A stretch of DNA of 39,496 nucleotides from Solobacterium sp. (GTDB lineage Bacteria; Bacillota_I; Bacilli_A; Erysipelotrichales; Erysipelotrichaceae): NCBI GenBank assembly GCA_017420585.1, contig JAFOIT010000058.1:1-39496 (forward strand), in the 5' to 3' direction. The notes under the pieces are model-generated. The model made no database searches. It was not told where the DNA came from and saw only the letters and a program-made list of their open reading frames with translations. Below are positions 8,206-16,368 of the stretch, in pieces. Position 1 is the first letter of the stretch, and every line of letters starts with the position of its first letter. A program made the position numbers and the translations under genes.

Positions 8206-9975
8206 TTACATCCGGATCGTCAGTACATTCAGGCCCAGCATGTTCTGATACCTGACCTGTTCGGCAAGTCCGTAGATCATCCGGATGCCGATATTCTTTG
8301 TTATATCTTCCGGGTCAATGATCCGGCTCCGCTCCTCCGGATCAAACGGTACGCAGTCATCCCTGATCCGCAGAATCAGATCATCTGCCTTGCGGACAAC
8401 CCGGATATCCACAGCATGTTTTTTCCGGTCCTTAGGAAAGCCATGGGCTACGACATTGCCGGCCATCTCCTCCATTGCCAGCCCGGCCAGTTCGGATTTC
8501 CTTTTGTCAAAGCCCCGGGCCAGGCAGAACGCCTCCACCTGCTGTGCGACATCGACAACTTCTTCCATGCTGGCCATTGTCATATCCATCCGGTCATCGT
8601 CCTCTGCCCCGAACGAATCCGGCAGTGCCAGCACATCTTCTGGGGTTTCCGGCAGCCTGCGGCGGTGCAGGCAGGCATAGCATAATATGACCGGCAGCAG
8701 GCACAGCCCGTTCAGGATATTCGCAATGTAAACACCCCGCAGCCCCCATGCCGGAGTCAGCAGAGCAGAGAATCCGGCGACGAATACTACCCCGTCCAGC
8801 AGCGACAGAAGATTGACCGGAAGCTGCTTTCCGAAAACCTGGTTCAGACCGACAAAATGCATGCAGATCACAGACAGCGGCATGCATAGCGGCAGCAGCC
8901 TGAATCCCTGTGCCGTCATCTGGTACACCGGCAAAGCAGCGTCACGGTAATACAGCCGGGTGAACGGCACTGCGCATGCGGCCAGGCAAACAGCCATGAC
9001 CGCCGTCAGCGGGACAAAGCGCCGTATCATGTTCTTCATGATATCGATCAGCGTCTGACGGTCTTCTTCCCCGACCGCCACACTCATCAGCATGCGCGAA
9101 ACGGCAATCATGCCGGACGGGACAGCCCAGAATACACTCAGCAGCGTATTGGCCGTAGCCAGGGCAGAAATCCCGGCACTGCCGACATACTGCAGGATCA
9201 GGTTATTGAGAATCAGCCCGCGCAGCGCCTGCCAGCAGTAGCCGATGGAGCCAGCCGCCCCGAGCAGGATTATTTCCACAGCGTCATGCCGCCGCATGCT
9301 GTTCCTTCTGAATTTCACCTTGGACTTCCCGGAAAGGAAATACCCGGCCTGCACAGAAAGCAGCGCCCATTGCGACAGCGAGGCCGCCAGCGCCAGCCCC
9401 AGGGTACCGGCGTGCATTCTGACAACGAACAGGTAATTGAACAGCAGGGTTGCGGCAAGCAGCACTGCCACCCCGGCAGCCGTCCGCCGGTTCTGGTTCT
9501 CCAGGGAAAGAAACGCTGCCAGCTGCTGCGTCATCATCAGCGGGATCACCCCGGCTGCCTGCCCGATAATATACAGGTTCAGATAGGCTCTCGCCGCGGC
9601 ATCCGCACAGATCCATACGGTCAGGTTAAACCCCGCGCCAAGCAGCAGGATCAATGTGATCAACACTGCGGCAGTCAGGGTTGTGACAAGATCCAGCGTG
9701 AAAACAGCACCTGTCTGTTCCAGCTGGTTCTTCCCCATATACCGGCCGCAGAGGATCTGCGAACCGGAAACCATCATCAGGGTAAACGCGCCGATCAGCA
9801 TATTTACAGGGCTATACAGGCCCACCGCCGTCATTGCTTCAGGCCCGATGACATTGCCGGCAAACAGGCTTGAAATGATCACGGTTAAAGCACCCGAGGC
9901 CGCCAGCATGATCTGCGCCGGCAGGAGCCTGAAGAGTGTTTCCCTGACTATCTCCCTGTTTCCCGTCTCTGCCAT
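8206..9975 (-). CDS. MATE-family transporter fused to an RsbW-like ATPase domain
   Basis: This 589-residue protein has two parts. Residues 1-440 are a 12-TM MATE-type antiporter (repeated six-TM halves, MTAVGLYSPVNMLIG near the N-terminus). Residues about 450-589 are a cytoplasmic GHKL/HATPase_c_2 domain of the anti-sigma kinase type: N box MEEMAGNVVAHGF (E502/E503, N507), G1-like RIRDDCVPFDPEE (537-549) and a weak G2-like NIGIRMI (561-567). MATE proteins normally end after TM12 and run on Na+ or H+ gradients, so an attached Ser-kinase or partner-binding domain is unusual. The gene shares an operon with STAS proteins and a free RsbW-like ATPase, which suggests that STAS binding controls transport. 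The substrate is unknown. Confidence 0.85.
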   Translation of the reverse strand: MAETGNREIVRETLFRLLPAQIMLAASGALTVIISSLFAGNVIGPEAMTAVGLYSPVNMLIGAFTLMMVSGSQILCGRYMGKNQLEQTGAVFTLDLVTTLTAAVLITLILLLGAGFNLTVWICADAAARAYLNLYIIGQAAGVIPLMMTQQLAAFLSLENQNRRTAAGVAVLLAATLLFNYLFVVRMHAGTLGLALAASLSQWALLSVQAGYFLSGKSKVKFRRNSMRRHDAVEIILLGAAGSIGYCWQALRGLILNNLILQYVGSAGISALATANTLLSVFWAVPSGMIAVSRMLMSVAVGEEDRQTLIDIMKNMIRRFVPLTAVMAVCLAACAVPFTRLYYRDAALPVYQMTAQGFRLLPLCMPLSVICMHFVGLNQVFGKQLPVNLLSLLDGVVFVAGFSALLTPAWGLRGVYIANILNGLCLLPVILCYACLHRRRLPETPEDVLALPDSFGAEDDDRMDMTMASMEEVVDVAQQVEAFCLARGFDKRKSELAGLAMEEMAGNVVAHGFPKDRKKHAVDIRVVRKADDLILRIRDDCVPFDPEERSRIIDPEDITKNIGIRMIYGLAEQVRYQNMLGLNVLTIRM

Positions 9976-9993
9976 AAAGACATATGTCCCCTT

Positions 9994-10773
9994 TTAATCA
10001 ATCAGGCCGAAATGCCGCAGCGCTTTCTCTATGCCGCGGTTGTCTACCGAATCCGTGACATAGTCGGCCGCCGCCTTGACGGTATCACTGGCATTGCCCA
10101 TGGCAACGCCGATCCCGGCAAACTTCAGCATCTCGATATCGTTCTCGCCATCCCCGAAGGCCATGATCTGGGAACGGTCCAGCCCTTCTTCATCCAGGAA
10201 TTTCTGAATCCCCGCGGACTTTCCGCCGCCCTTCGGGATGATGTCAATGCCGGTATCGTTCCAGCTGGTCACCGAGCACTCATCCAGCAGGTCATCCAGC
10301 AGCTGTTTCTGATGTTCCGGGACAAAGGCCAGGATCTGATAGACATTCTCCCCGGTATAGCCGCCGACTTCCGGTACGGTTCCCTTGGTATCATGCTGGG
10401 TCTTGATCACTGTCTCATTGATGTAGTTGATGTACCTGTCGTTTTCACCGATCATGACAAACGGGATGCGCTTGGCCGTAAAAATCCGTGAGAGAACTTC
10501 CATCTCTCCCCTGTCAATCGGGGTTCCGGCATACACCTTCCGGCTGGCATCCAGCATCAGGTTCCCGTTCAAGGTGAGGTAGCCGTCAAACGGAATATCA
10601 CTTACCGGCAGTTTGGACAGTTCGATCATATGCCGCCCGGTCGCGACCACCGTCTTGATGCCCCGGAGCCGGAGCTCATGCAGCGCCCGCCGGGTGCTGG
10701 CGGGAACATCATTCTGCTTATGCGACATCAATGTGCCGTCCACATCGAAAAAGATCGCTTTGATATCCGTCAT
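9994..10773 (-). CDS. Cof-type HAD-IIB phosphatase
   Basis: This 259-residue cytoplasmic protein has the HAD motifs in order: I, FFDVDGTL with D10 and D12; II, VVATGRH; III, a Lys in GGGKSAGI; and IV, FGDGENDIEML. The large insert between motifs II and III is the C2B cap of Cof/YidA-like phosphatases. These act on sugar phosphates, flavin mononucleotide or similar small molecules; specificity cannot be read from sequence. It sits between the RsbW-like and MATE-fusion genes with gaps of 28 and 18 nt, so it belongs to the same transcript. Confidence 0.88.
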   Translation of the reverse strand: MTDIKAIFFDVDGTLMSHKQNDVPASTRRALHELRLRGIKTVVATGRHMIELSKLPVSDIPFDGYLTLNGNLMLDASRKVYAGTPIDRGEMEVLSRIFTAKRIPFVMIGENDRYINYINETVIKTQHDTKGTVPEVGGYTGENVYQILAFVPEHQKQLLDDLLDECSVTSWNDTGIDIIPKGGGKSAGIQKFLDEEGLDRSQIMAFGDGENDIEMLKFAGIGVAMGNASDTVKAAADYVTDSVDNRGIEKALRHFGLID

Positions 10774-10801
10774 TATTTCCTCCTGTATACAGCAGCCGTA
10801 T

Positions 10802-11212
10802 TCAGCCGATCTGCTTCCTGATCGTCAGAATATTCCGGCCGCCGCTGTATTCGTAATGCACATCATCCATGGTTTTTTTCACCAGGTAAATCCCCAGGCC
10901 GCCGATATCCCTTTCCTCCGGGCCCAGCAGCAGGTCCGGGTCCGGCTTCGCCAGCGGGTCAAACGGCCTGCCCTGATCGATAAAGCTGATCACCACGGCA
11001 GCCGGGTCTTCCTCTGTCTCCACCCGGATGGTTGCCTCGCCGCCTTCCGGGCCGTAGGCATACCTGGCGATATTGCTGAAAATCTCATCGATGGCCACCG
11101 CGATCTGGATCTGCACCTTCCGGCTGCAGTTCAGTTTTTCCAGCTGCTCATCCACGAATGCCGTCACTGCCGGTATGCTTTCAATCCGGGCCGCCGCTGT
11201 CATTTCCTTCAT
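10802..11212 (-). CDS. RsbW/SpoIIAB-like anti-sigma-type Ser/Thr kinase
   Basis: This 136-residue protein is a single GHKL ATPase domain with intact motifs: N box AVAIDEIFSNIARYAY (E43, N47), G1 FIDQGRPFDPL (D79, G81) and G2 GGLGIYLVKK (104-113). Proteins of this type phosphorylate a STAS antagonist and sequester a sigma factor or another partner. Two STAS proteins with SSAG motifs are encoded directly upstream and should be its substrates. No SigB/SigF-type sigma factor is encoded in the operon, so its released partner is unknown; the ATPase and transporter fusion downstream is one candidate within the same system. Confidence 0.88.
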   Translation of the reverse strand: MKEMTAAARIESIPAVTAFVDEQLEKLNCSRKVQIQIAVAIDEIFSNIARYAYGPEGGEATIRVETEEDPAAVVISFIDQGRPFDPLAKPDPDLLLGPEERDIGGLGIYLVKKTMDDVHYEYSGGRNILTIRKQIG

Positions 11213-11233
11213 ACGATTGTCCGGCCGGTGCAG

Positions 11234-12421
11234 TCAGCCATCCGCTTCCCCATCTTCGAAGGACAGGGAGTCAACCCGTTCGAGCAGTTCCGAAAGATGG
11301 CTCTTCCAGAGCTCGGCAGTCACCTTATCCTCCTCCGAATTATTGGAAGGATGCCGGTACTTCCAGCTGATCAGCCGGGTATAGGACACGCAGCGGATCT
11401 TGTCTTCCAGCTTCTTCAGTTTTTCTTCGTCTTCCGTATCAAAATACGCCTGCAGGCACTTATGCCAGAATTCCTGCGCTGTTTCCGGACTGAAGCCCTG
11501 GAAACCCCGGACGATTTCCGGGTTGTATTCGGAGAAGCCGATGTAGGAGTTGTACATCTGGGCAAGTTCATAGATCGGATGTCCGACGCACAGTGTATCC
11601 ATGTCAATCAGCAGGACTTCATCACCGGCCAGCACGATATTCTTTGTATGGTAATCCCCGTGGATCATATGGTCGGTTTCCGGCAGGGCCGCAATCAGCT
11701 GTTCCAGCTTCCTGCTTTCCGCTTCCGGCAGGTCAGCCCTGATCTCCGTCTCCCACTTGACGATTTTCTCTTTGGACGAAGGCAGTTTGCCTTCCGGCAC
11801 CTCGATGCCGTGGACTTTCTTCAGCAGGCTGATATACTCGCTGACACACCAGTCCATCCGTTCCGGCTCGTCCGCCAGGATCTTGGCAAAGGAGCGGGCA
11901 TCCAGCAGTTCAAAGACCGAACCGTAGCTGTCACCGACTTTCACGACATCATAGGATATGGCGGTCGGCACGCCCAGGATCAGCGCCAGCCGGGCCACTT
12001 CCCGCTCATGCTGGATATCCGCCAGCGCGTCCGCGTTCTTGTAGACTTTGACAACATTGTCCTTGTCAACCCGGTACACTTTGCCGTTGAACCCTTCACC
12101 GATGACTTCACAGCCTTCCACGGAGATGACTTTGTACGCTTTTTCCACCGTCATCATCTCCGTAAAGCCGGTCGTTTCAAGGATTTCATAGACTTCCGGT
12201 GAGGCATTGATGATCCTGACATCCGGCCAGGTCTTCTTCACCCGCAGAATCACCCGCAGGCCGGCACTGGAAATATATTCCAGTTCTTCAACATCCAGCG
12301 TTACGGCGGTATCTGTCTTTCCTTCCAGCTGTTTCAGAATATCGTTTTCAATATCGGCGGAATTGGTCGAGTCAATCCGGCCGCTCAGTTTGATCATCAC
12401 TGTGTTATCCATCTGCGTCAT
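11234..12421 (-). CDS. STAS domain fused to an APH/choline kinase-like phosphotransferase
   Basis: This 395-residue protein has two domains. Residues 1-98 form a STAS domain with the phosphorylatable pair in YISSAGLRVIL (S51/S52). Residues about 105-370 form a small-molecule kinase of the aminoglycoside phosphotransferase fold: glycine loop GEGFNGKVYRV, Lys in VVKVYK (K125), catalytic loop HGDYHTKN (H254, D256, N261) and metal site LIDMD (D273). The kinase part resembles the TIGR02172 paralogous family. The acceptor is unknown. The fusion suggests a kinase whose location or activity is set by STAS phosphorylation. It lies 30 nt after the single-domain STAS gene. Confidence 0.85.
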   Translation of the reverse strand: MTQMDNTVMIKLSGRIDSTNSADIENDILKQLEGKTDTAVTLDVEELEYISSAGLRVILRVKKTWPDVRIINASPEVYEILETTGFTEMMTVEKAYKVISVEGCEVIGEGFNGKVYRVDKDNVVKVYKNADALADIQHEREVARLALILGVPTAISYDVVKVGDSYGSVFELLDARSFAKILADEPERMDWCVSEYISLLKKVHGIEVPEGKLPSSKEKIVKWETEIRADLPEAESRKLEQLIAALPETDHMIHGDYHTKNIVLAGDEVLLIDMDTLCVGHPIYELAQMYNSYIGFSEYNPEIVRGFQGFSPETAQEFWHKCLQAYFDTEDEEKLKKLEDKIRCVSYTRLISWKYRHPSNNSEEDKVTAELWKSHLSELLERVDSLSFEDGEADG

Positions 12422-12451
12422 ATTGTTTCTCCTGTATGTGCCTGTTCAGCC

Positions 12452-12754
12452 TTACGGCTCGATTTTCAGAATGTCAGTAAATCCGGTGACTTCAAAGATC
12501 TCCATAACGACATCATTGACGTTCACGATTTTCAGTGTGCCCTGGTTCATCATGGTTTTCTGGGCCGCCAGCAGCACCCGCAGGCCGGCGGATGAAACAT
12601 ATTCCAGACCGGCAAAATCAAGTGTCAGTTCCGTGGTCCCCTCCAGGATCTCCTTCAGTTCGGCGTCCAGTTCCGGTGAAGTCACGGTATCCAGCCTGCC
12701 TTCCAGGCTGATGTTGACCTTGCCGGCATCAGCCGTCTTATTGATTTTCAGCAT
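12452..12754 (-). CDS. STAS-domain anti-sigma factor antagonist (RsbV/SpoIIAA-like)
   Basis: This 100-residue protein is a lone STAS domain. The core DFAGLEYVSSAGLRVLL contains the Ser pair (S54/S55) at the site phosphorylated in SpoIIAA and RsbV. In known systems the unphosphorylated form binds the ATPase and frees its partner. It is almost a match to the N-terminal domain of the following STAS-kinase protein, so the two may compete for the same ATPase. The gap to the upstream HAD gene is 15 nt. Confidence 0.9.
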   Translation of the reverse strand: MLKINKTADAGKVNISLEGRLDTVTSPELDAELKEILEGTTELTLDFAGLEYVSSAGLRVLLAAQKTMMNQGTLKIVNVNDVVMEIFEVTGFTDILKIEP

Positions 12755-12769
12755 CGTTGTTTCCCCCGT

Positions 12770-13909
12770 TTATTCCGCTGTCTTTTTCCTGACAACCCCG
12801 TCTCCGTAAATGGTTGTCCAGTCATTCTTCATGGATACCGGGATCCAGTCATACTGCTGGCAGAGCTCGTACATCTTGTCAGCCTTTGCCGTGTTGCCGT
12901 TTTCCCGTTCGGTATCGTCGCAGCACAGCATGAAGGCAAGGCTGCGGTAAGGATTGCCGGTTGTGACATATTCAGCCATGCTGGAGTCACCGGTGCTGTT
13001 GCCGAAGGAGAGCACCGGCTGCACACCGATCTCCTGGACAATCACCGCAACCTTGTTCATCTTCAGGTTCTTGATGATGAATTCGCCGCCCAGCACCAGT
13101 TCGTCCTGGTCGTCAAACACATAGCCAAGCCCGTCCGTGCCGCCCTGCTTGCGGGTCACGACCGTCTCGTCGGAACCGATGATCTGCCCCATCGGCACAT
13201 GCAGCGGGGACTGGTCGACAATGCCCCGGACGATGAAGCGGTCCGTGCCGCTGACCACATAGACGGTAAAATCATTTTCCTGCAGGTAATTCACGACTTC
13301 CAGCATCGGCTGATACCAGCCCTCGCCGCGCTTCATGCCTTCATAACCCGGCATCGGCAGCTGCTTGAACTCCTGGATATACGCATTGAATTCCGCCAGG
13401 GTCATGCCGGCGAAGGAGGAAGCGATCGCCTGACCATGATCAACTTCAAGCCCGGCAAATGACGCGCCGGTCTCGTTCTGCTCCACGATTTTGCCGGCAA
13501 TTTCCTTTTCAAAATCGCTGGCTTTGTCAATATAATCCGGATCTTCCAGAACCCGGTGCACCAGCAGGGTATAGTCAAAGTAATTCGGATCAGTTTCACA
13601 GAACAGGGTTCCGTCAAGGTCAAACACGGCAATCCGGTTTTCCACCGGGATATAATCCGGGCTGTCCGGATCCGTAATGGCTTCCATAAACGAAATGAGT
13701 TCCTTGCGGGCCGGCGCGTCTTCCTGCCACAGCGACAGGACTTCCGCCGCGGACTTCTCCGCTGTTTCTGTTTCAGCCGGTTCGGCCTGTTCTTCCCCGC
13801 GGCTTCCGGTTCCCGCAAAATGCATCAGGTTGGTAATTACCAGCAGGCAGATGGCGATGATCGCCGTCAGCCGCCAGGCCTTCAGGGCCTTGTTCTGTTC
13901 TTCCATCAT
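12770..13909 (-). CDS. Membrane-anchored extracytoplasmic HAD phosphatase
   Basis: This 379-residue protein has a short N-terminal cytoplasmic tail, one TM anchor (about 13-30) without a clear cleavage site, an acidic Glu/Thr linker (38-60), and a HAD domain outside the membrane. HAD motifs are FDLDGTLF (D97, D99), VVSGTD and FGNSTGD. The fold resembles phosphoserine phosphatase-like HADs; the substrate is unknown. Because the domain faces outward it is unlikely to dephosphorylate the cytoplasmic STAS proteins of the operon, though it could be a signal-input component. It is the first gene of the operon. Two adjacent ATGs follow GGAGGAATC; either could start. Confidence 0.8.
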   Translation of the reverse strand: MMEEQNKALKAWRLTAIIAICLLVITNLMHFAGTGSRGEEQAEPAETETAEKSAAEVLSLWQEDAPARKELISFMEAITDPDSPDYIPVENRIAVFDLDGTLFCETDPNYFDYTLLVHRVLEDPDYIDKASDFEKEIAGKIVEQNETGASFAGLEVDHGQAIASSFAGMTLAEFNAYIQEFKQLPMPGYEGMKRGEGWYQPMLEVVNYLQENDFTVYVVSGTDRFIVRGIVDQSPLHVPMGQIIGSDETVVTRKQGGTDGLGYVFDDQDELVLGGEFIIKNLKMNKVAVIVQEIGVQPVLSFGNSTGDSSMAEYVTTGNPYRSLAFMLCCDDTERENGNTAKADKMYELCQQYDWIPVSMKNDWTTIYGDGVVRKKTAE

Positions 13910-13927
13910 GATTCCTCCGGGCGCTTC

Positions 13928-13944
13928 GTTTTCATAATGAAAAC
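13928..13944. promoter_or_regulatory. 17-bp palindrome upstream of the partner-switching operon
   Basis: GTTTTCAT-A-ATGAAAAC has perfect 8-bp arms and lies 19 nt before the first start codon of the operon, next to its ribosome site. The position fits a repressor operator or a 5'-UTR element. No regulator gene is adjacent, so the binding protein is unknown. Confidence 0.4.
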
Positions 13945-14006
13945 ATGTGCGCGACTATTCACTCTATGTACATGATAACCCATTCCCGCCCCAATATGTA
14001 AAACAG

Positions 14007-14040
14007 AAAAAAGACTTCTGCCTGTCAAAGGCAGAAGCCT
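14007..14040 (-). terminator. Intrinsic terminator after galT
   Basis: On the minus strand GCTTCTGCC-TTTGACA-GGCAGAAGT forms a 9-bp stem with one G-T end pair, followed by C and six T residues. It ends the maf-galT transcript before the promoter region of the partner-switching operon. Confidence 0.85.
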
Positions 14041-14058
14041 GTTCCGGAAAGTACGCGT

Positions 14059-15672
14059 TTACCTGTTCAGGGTGCTGACAAAGCGCAGGAAGCCGTCGTT
14101 GCCGGCTGGTGTATTCTTGAAGACCCCGGCATGTTCCAGCACCTGTGAGAAGACCACGCCGATCTCCTTTTCAATGATGCCGGCAAGTTCTTCCTCTGCC
14201 TTCGCGCGGCCCGCGGTCCGGATCGTTTCCGCCGCCGCATCCCGGCGGTATGCCGGATAAGCAGAACGGATCCCGTCGGCCCAGTCCGCATGCGCTGCCA
14301 GTTCGGGAATCGCATGGATATCCAGCCCGTCCAGCATGGCCTGCCGGAGCTGTTCCATTTCACCCAGCAGTCTGGCCGGCAGGACAGCCAGCCCCATCAC
14401 CTCGATCAGGCCGATGTTTTCTTTCTTGATATGATGCAGCTCGGCATGCGGGTGGAAAATGCCCAGCGGATGTTCCTCTGTCGTGCGGTTGTTGCGCAGC
14501 ACCAGGTCCAGTTCAAACAGCCCGTCCCGGCAGCGCGCAATCGGGGTGATTGTATTGTGCGGTGCAGTGCCCTCCGGCAGATGCCTGTAATCCGCCCGGC
14601 AGGGCTTTCCCTCCGCATCGGTAAAGGCCAGGATATCCGCCTCTTCATCCGTGTAATTGCGCCAGGCGTCAAGAATCCGGTCAGCCAGTTCGATCAGCCG
14701 GCCGGTATCTGCGGCCTGCAGGCGCAGCACGGACATCGGCCAGTTCACAATGCCTGCCCGGACATCTTCAAAGCCGCGGAACTGCACTTCCTGCCGGATG
14801 CCGGCCCGGGCCATCGGGAATTCATACCGGCCGCCCTGATAATGCTCATGGGTCAGGATCGAACCGCCGACGATCGGCAGGTCCGCGTTGGAACCGAGGA
14901 TATAATGCGGGAACCGGGTCACGAACTGCAGCAGCCGCACAAACGTGTTGTGGTCAATGACCATCGGGGTATGCCGGGCAGAGAGCACGATGCAGTGCTC
15001 GTTGTAATATACATACGGTGAATACTGCATGAACCAGTTTTCCCCGGCAAGGGTCATGGGAATCAGCCGCAGGTTCTGCCTGGCCGGGTGATCCAGGCGG
15101 CCGTGATATCCTTCATTCTGCACACAGAGAAGGCATTTCGGATAGGCATCCTGCTTTTTGGTCAGGGCCGCGGCAATGGCTGCCGGATCCTTTTCCGGTT
15201 TGGACAGGTTGATGGTGATGTCCAGTGCCCCATAGGGTGTCTCTGCCTGCCATTTGCGGTCTTTCCTGACCCTGTAAGTGCGGATGTAATCCGTATCCCG
15301 GGCCAGCCGGTAGAAATAATCTGTCGCCGCTGCCGGGGATTCCTTCTCCCGCGCCGCAAACGCCGCCGTCACTTCCGAAGGCCTTGGGGTCAGCACGCCC
15401 ATGATCCGCGTATCGAGCAGGTCCCGGGAAGCGATCCCGCCGGCGATGACACCACGGTTTACGGCATCCGCCAGCAGCTCGGCCAGCATGTCCTCCAGCG
15501 GCCGCTCAGCCGTGCCGCCATGAGGGTCAAAGTCCCCTTCCGGTTCCAGCTGCAGCGCGTCGAAGATCCCGTTGGCCGCATAGTACACATCATCCGCACC
15601 GAGCAGGCCCCGTCCCAGCCCGTAGGCAATCAGGTCCCTGACCGTATTTTCAATCTTCATCATGTCTTCCAT
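14059..15672 (-). CDS. galT: UDP-glucose-hexose-1-phosphate uridylyltransferase, class II (Firmicutes type)
   Basis: This 537-residue cytoplasmic enzyme of the Leloir pathway swaps UMP between UDP-glucose and galactose-1-phosphate. Length and sequence match the GalT class II family: the N-terminal helix ENTVRDLIAYGLGRGLL, then YPKCLLCVQNEGYHGR, FMQYSPYVYYNEHCI, GSNADLPIVGGSILTHEHYQGG (HEHYQGG active-site segment) and HNTITPIAR. This family has no close similarity to the human/E. coli GalT. It follows maf by 31 nt. No galK or galE is in the window. Start ATGs at codons 1, 4 and 5 are all possible; the first follows GGGGAAGGAAAT. Confidence 0.95.
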   Translation of the reverse strand: MEDMMKIENTVRDLIAYGLGRGLLGADDVYYAANGIFDALQLEPEGDFDPHGGTAERPLEDMLAELLADAVNRGVIAGGIASRDLLDTRIMGVLTPRPSEVTAAFAAREKESPAAATDYFYRLARDTDYIRTYRVRKDRKWQAETPYGALDITINLSKPEKDPAAIAAALTKKQDAYPKCLLCVQNEGYHGRLDHPARQNLRLIPMTLAGENWFMQYSPYVYYNEHCIVLSARHTPMVIDHNTFVRLLQFVTRFPHYILGSNADLPIVGGSILTHEHYQGGRYEFPMARAGIRQEVQFRGFEDVRAGIVNWPMSVLRLQAADTGRLIELADRILDAWRNYTDEEADILAFTDAEGKPCRADYRHLPEGTAPHNTITPIARCRDGLFELDLVLRNNRTTEEHPLGIFHPHAELHHIKKENIGLIEVMGLAVLPARLLGEMEQLRQAMLDGLDIHAIPELAAHADWADGIRSAYPAYRRDAAAETIRTAGRAKAEEELAGIIEKEIGVVFSQVLEHAGVFKNTPAGNDGFLRFVSTLNR

Positions 15673-15703
15673 ATTTCCTTCCCCTATCTGCCAGCCCGCG
15701 GTT

Positions 15704-16264
15704 TCAGAAGCCGGCCTGTTTCAGCAGTTCATACACCAGATGCACCGGCAGGCCCATAATAGCATCGTAATCACCTTCGATGCCGGTGATATACCGGGCT
15801 GCCATGCTCTGGATGCCGTATGCCCCGGCTTTGTCCAGCGGATCACCGGAGGCCACATATTCCCTGATCTCCGCCTCGCTCATGACCGCAAAGGTCACAT
15901 GACTGACGGAGACATCCGTCTGACAGAACCCCGGACCCAGCAGGCAGACACCGGTCAGCACCTGGTGCGTCCTGCCCGAGAGTTCCCTCAGCATCCGGAC
16001 GGCATCATCTTCGTCCGCCGGTTTTCCCAGTACCTCCCCGTCCAGCACGACAATCGTGTCCGATCCCAGCACCAGCGCTTCGGGGTGTTTCGCAAAGACG
16101 GCCGCCGCCTTGGCTTTGGCCAGTTTCTGTATTTCCTCCGGCAGCGGCTTCTGCGGATCCATTGTTTCCTCTATATCCGCCGCTTCCACGGTAAACCGTT
16201 CCGTGCATTTTGCCAGCAGTTCCCGCCGCCGGGGTGACTGACTGGCCAGTATCAGTTCTTTCAT
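15704..16264 (-). CDS. maf: Maf-family nucleotide pyrophosphatase
   Basis: This 186-residue protein carries the Maf signatures ILASQSPRRRELL near the N-terminus, VLGSDTIVVLDGEVLGKP in the middle (catalytic Asp of SDT) and GAYGIQSMA near residue 150. Maf proteins hydrolyse dTTP, UTP or modified nucleoside triphosphates to monophosphates, and overexpression can block septation in Bacillus. A minus-strand -10 box, TATAAT, lies at 16289-16294. It is co-transcribed with galT, which follows. Confidence 0.93.
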   Translation of the reverse strand: MKELILASQSPRRRELLAKCTERFTVEAADIEETMDPQKPLPEEIQKLAKAKAAAVFAKHPEALVLGSDTIVVLDGEVLGKPADEDDAVRMLRELSGRTHQVLTGVCLLGPGFCQTDVSVSHVTFAVMSEAEIREYVASGDPLDKAGAYGIQSMAARYITGIEGDYDAIMGLPVHLVYELLKQAGF

Positions 16265-16320
16265 GTGACATTATTCCTTTATGTGCATATTATACCCTGT
16301 TCGCTTTTCCGAAAGTGTAA

Positions 16321-16329
16321 TGCTATAAT
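16321..16329 (+). promoter_or_regulatory. Extended -10 promoter for the nucleotidyltransferase gene
   Basis: TGCTATAAT is a perfect extended -10 element 40 nt before the start codon. The matching -35 region is weak, as is common for extended -10 promoters. A divergent TATAAT for maf lies 30 bp away on the other strand. Confidence 0.55.
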
Positions 16330-16368
16330 CAATTTGAACAATTTCGAAAGGAGTTTCATAAATCGATC

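Noticed and set aside
10613-12202. 529-codon open frame antisense to the Cof, RsbW-like and STAS-kinase genes
   Set aside because: It crosses three well-supported genes in the opposite strand, has no domain and arises from GC-biased codon use.
6459-13909. The RsbW-like kinase as the anti-sigma factor of the ECF sigma factor
   Set aside because: RsbW-type kinases bind SigB/SigF-type sigma factors; the ECF factor has its own operon with a membrane candidate and PrsW, and 113 nt separate the two units.
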